Origin: CAZCZY01 sp964503525
GTDB lineage: Bacteria > Patescibacteriota > JAUYIX01
DNA: 33,054 nucleotides
Assembly: GCA_964503525.1 (NCBI GenBank)
Contig: CAZCZY010000037.1
Location: 1 to 33,054, forward strand
Reading direction: 5' to 3'
In this document: positions 31,666-33,054 of the stretch, in pieces
Position numbering within the stretch: the stretch's first letter is position 1
How the letters are laid out: every line of letters starts with the position of its first letter
The notes under the pieces: model-generated
The model's database searches: none
The model's input: the letters and a program-made list of their open reading frames with translations, nothing else
Told to the model about the DNA's origin: nothing
Made by a program: the position numbers and the translations under genes

Positions 31666-33054
31666 CTAAACTACATGGCCCGCTTGGTCGCGTCGCCAAA
31701 AGCGTCGGGGCAAATCGTTCAAAAACACCGACGGGGCCCCTTGATTGCTCAAAATAATCAACCGCTCCTGTGCACGTGTGAGCGCGACATAAAAGAGGCG
31801 TCGTTCCTCAGCCGCTTGGTCGTAGTGCGCAAGGTCGGCCAGTATTTTGTGCCCAGCGGGCCGTGTCGGTAGTGGAAATCCGAAGCGATCGTCACTGCAA
31901 TTTAGGATAATTACCACCAACGCTTCTAATCCCTTGGCAGCATGCACCGTCGCCATGCGCACACCCCGATATTTTGCGGTAATACCCGTCAATGTTTTAA
32001 GCGGTGCGTGTGCTCGCGCTAAGATCATGATATCGCGAGGTCGATAGCCGATCTCCAATAGTTCTTGCAAAATTTGGTTTACAATTTTGGGTTCGTCGTA
32101 CCGTTTATGAAATATTATTTGCGGAGTGTACTGTGCCGGTAGTGATGCACGCATTTGATGCTCCGGCTTACTTTGATGCTCTGGTGCGCACGCTAGAAAA
32201 TGATTAACGGCACTAATGATATTGGCATCGGAGCGATAGTTTGTTTGTAACGGTACGTGCGCGTCCTGCATCTGCAGCGGAATTGCTCCACGCCAAGCAT
32301 ACACGGCCTGGTTGGTATCCCCGACCCAGGTAACCAGCGTGTTTTTATTAATTAAGCGCGCGAGGAGATCCAATTCGGTTCGACTTGCATCCTGCGCCTC
32401 GTCAACCAAAATAAACCGCGGCAGTTTATAAAAATGCGTGCCGGCAGTAAGTATTTCCTCCGCGCGCACCAACAACAATGAAAAATCGCTGACGCCGTGA
32501 TGCGCTAATATTTTTTCGTATTGCCGCCAGAGTGTCAGTAGTATCGGCGAACACACCCACGCCCGATTTTTCTGTGCGTATGCAGCGGCGGCATGCTGCG
32601 TCACACCAAACTGTCGCAAGGTATCCATTACATGCATGAGTTCTCGCAACATAAAGGGTACTGACCAATTGAGTGAGCGCGCGATGGATCGAATGTTCGC
32701 GCCAGAAGCACCTTGATACAACGCCACAAAAATCTTACGCAGGAGTAGTGTCCGTTGCTGATCAGTGATAACCCTAAAAGGTAAGGTGTGAACCGTACGC
32801 AAAAAGTGATAGGCCCAGGCATGAAAAGTGACAACAGGCACATCAGCAAAACCTGCGACAGCTAACCTTTGGCGTAGCTCTGCTGCCGCTTTGCGCGCAA
32901 ACGTCACAACTAAAAAATCCCTGGGGTTAGCGCGTGTTTGCTGCAACAACCAACCTACACGGGCTACAAGCACACGCGTCTTTCCAGAACCAGCCGGCGC
33001 CGTTACCAAAAGCCGCGGTGCGCTATGCGAAACCGCCTTGTGCTGCCGGTCGTC
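31666..33054 (-). CDS. UvrD/Rep-family superfamily 1 DNA helicase, N-terminus cut by window edge
   Basis: The frame is open through the right edge; 462 codons are visible, with DDRQHKAV (Q-motif Gln) before Walker A APAGSGKT. Motifs in order: TFARKAAAEL (Ia), ILVDEAQDASR (II), TWVGDTNQAVYAWRGA (III), LQTNYRSDANI (IV), ATVHAAKGLEALVV (V) and RRLFYVALTRAQERL (VI). It unwinds DNA 3' to 5' in repair or replication restart. The 2B region is shorter than in UvrD/PcrA, so this is a compact form. Only the first few residues should be missing. The ~45 bp between it and the cupredoxin gene hold nothing else. Confidence 0.94.
   Translation of the reverse strand, partial: DDRQHKAVSHSAPRLLVTAPAGSGKTRVLVARVGWLLQQTRANPRDFLVVTFARKAAAELRQRLAVAGFADVPVVTFHAWAYHFLRTVHTLPFRVITDQQRTLLLRKIFVALYQGASGANIRSIARSLNWSVPFMLRELMHVMDTLRQFGVTQHAAAAYAQKNRAWVCSPILLTLWRQYEKILAHHGVSDFSLLLVRAEEILTAGTHFYKLPRFILVDEAQDASRTELDLLARLINKNTLVTWVGDTNQAVYAWRGAIPLQMQDAHVPLQTNYRSDANIISAVNHFLACAPEHQSKPEHQMRASLPAQYTPQIIFHKRYDEPKIVNQILQELLEIGYRPRDIMILARAHAPLKTLTGITAKYRGVRMATVHAAKGLEALVVIILNCSDDRFGFPLPTRPAGHKILADLAHYDQAAEERRLFYVALTRAQERLIILSNQGAPSVFLNDLPRRFWRRDQAGHVV

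Noticed and set aside
1..33054. UGA-recoded genetic code, CRISPR arrays, prophage or insertion sequences
   Set aside because: TGA ends several genes at the family-expected C-terminus; no regularly spaced repeats, transposase, integrase or phage structural genes were seen.

Overview
The window looks like chromosome from a member of the Candidate Phyla Radiation (Patescibacteria). The clues are tightly packed short genes, many starts with little or no Shine-Dalgarno (SD) sequence and a -10-like box just upstream (apparently leaderless), single tRNA genes scattered between genes, DUF5652- and ORF6N-type proteins, and small envelope proteins carrying Thr/Pro-rich linkers and sortase-type C-termini. 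TGA is used as a normal stop, so the recoded Gracilibacteria/Absconditabacteria code does not apply. The phylum call is an inference from gene style. The window has no marker suited to a phylogeny except ribosomal protein L19.

Left third (1-13.4 kb): an accessory region punctuated by tRNA-Arg(UCU), tRNA-Arg(UCG) and tRNA-His. It opens with a truncated conserved gene and then a two-gene RiPP locus on the minus strand. That locus has a radical SAM/SPASM peptide maturase followed 15 bp later by a 58-codon gene ending in NWNKGWGKYGKT, which holds three consecutive aromatic-x-Lys units and is a strong candidate for a three-residue-cyclophane (triceptide-like) precursor. After it come several isolated genes of unknown function with strong SD sequences and mostly their own rho-independent terminators, including one strikingly GC-rich gene. 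Between them lie glmS (cell-wall amino sugar synthesis), an ORF6N regulator-like gene with a palindrome both in its coding sequence and 141 bp upstream, a HAD hydrolase/GNAT acetyltransferase pair, and a coupled gene pair of unknown role.

Middle (13.4-25.3 kb): envelope and DNA repair genes. There is an MscS-related transmembrane protein, a surface protein with an SdrD-B-like domain and an LSTTG/TM/basic tail, and a sortase-like enzyme next to it whose catalytic Cys is replaced by Ser. These are followed by a multi-pass PlsY/phytol-kinase-like membrane protein, a three-domain LigD (phosphoesterase-ligase-polymerase), a P-type ATPase with several decayed catalytic motifs, an orphan OmpR-type response regulator, a GT4 glycosyltransferase and a Pro/Thr-rich membrane protein.

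Right third (25.3-33 kb): a membrane-anchored FnIII-GH18 glycosidase, tRNAs for Lys, Cys, Leu (2), Met/Ile and Val, a DUF5652 protein, a membrane-anchored FAM173-like methyltransferase, the housekeeping run rluD-like/gmk/rplS, a LAGLIDADG-like gene whose stop codon lies inside tRNA-Val, a cupredoxin lipoprotein, and a UvrD-family helicase cut by the right edge. The RiPP locus is the most novel element. The Ser-sortase/substrate pair, the degenerate ATPase and the ORF6N palindromes follow.
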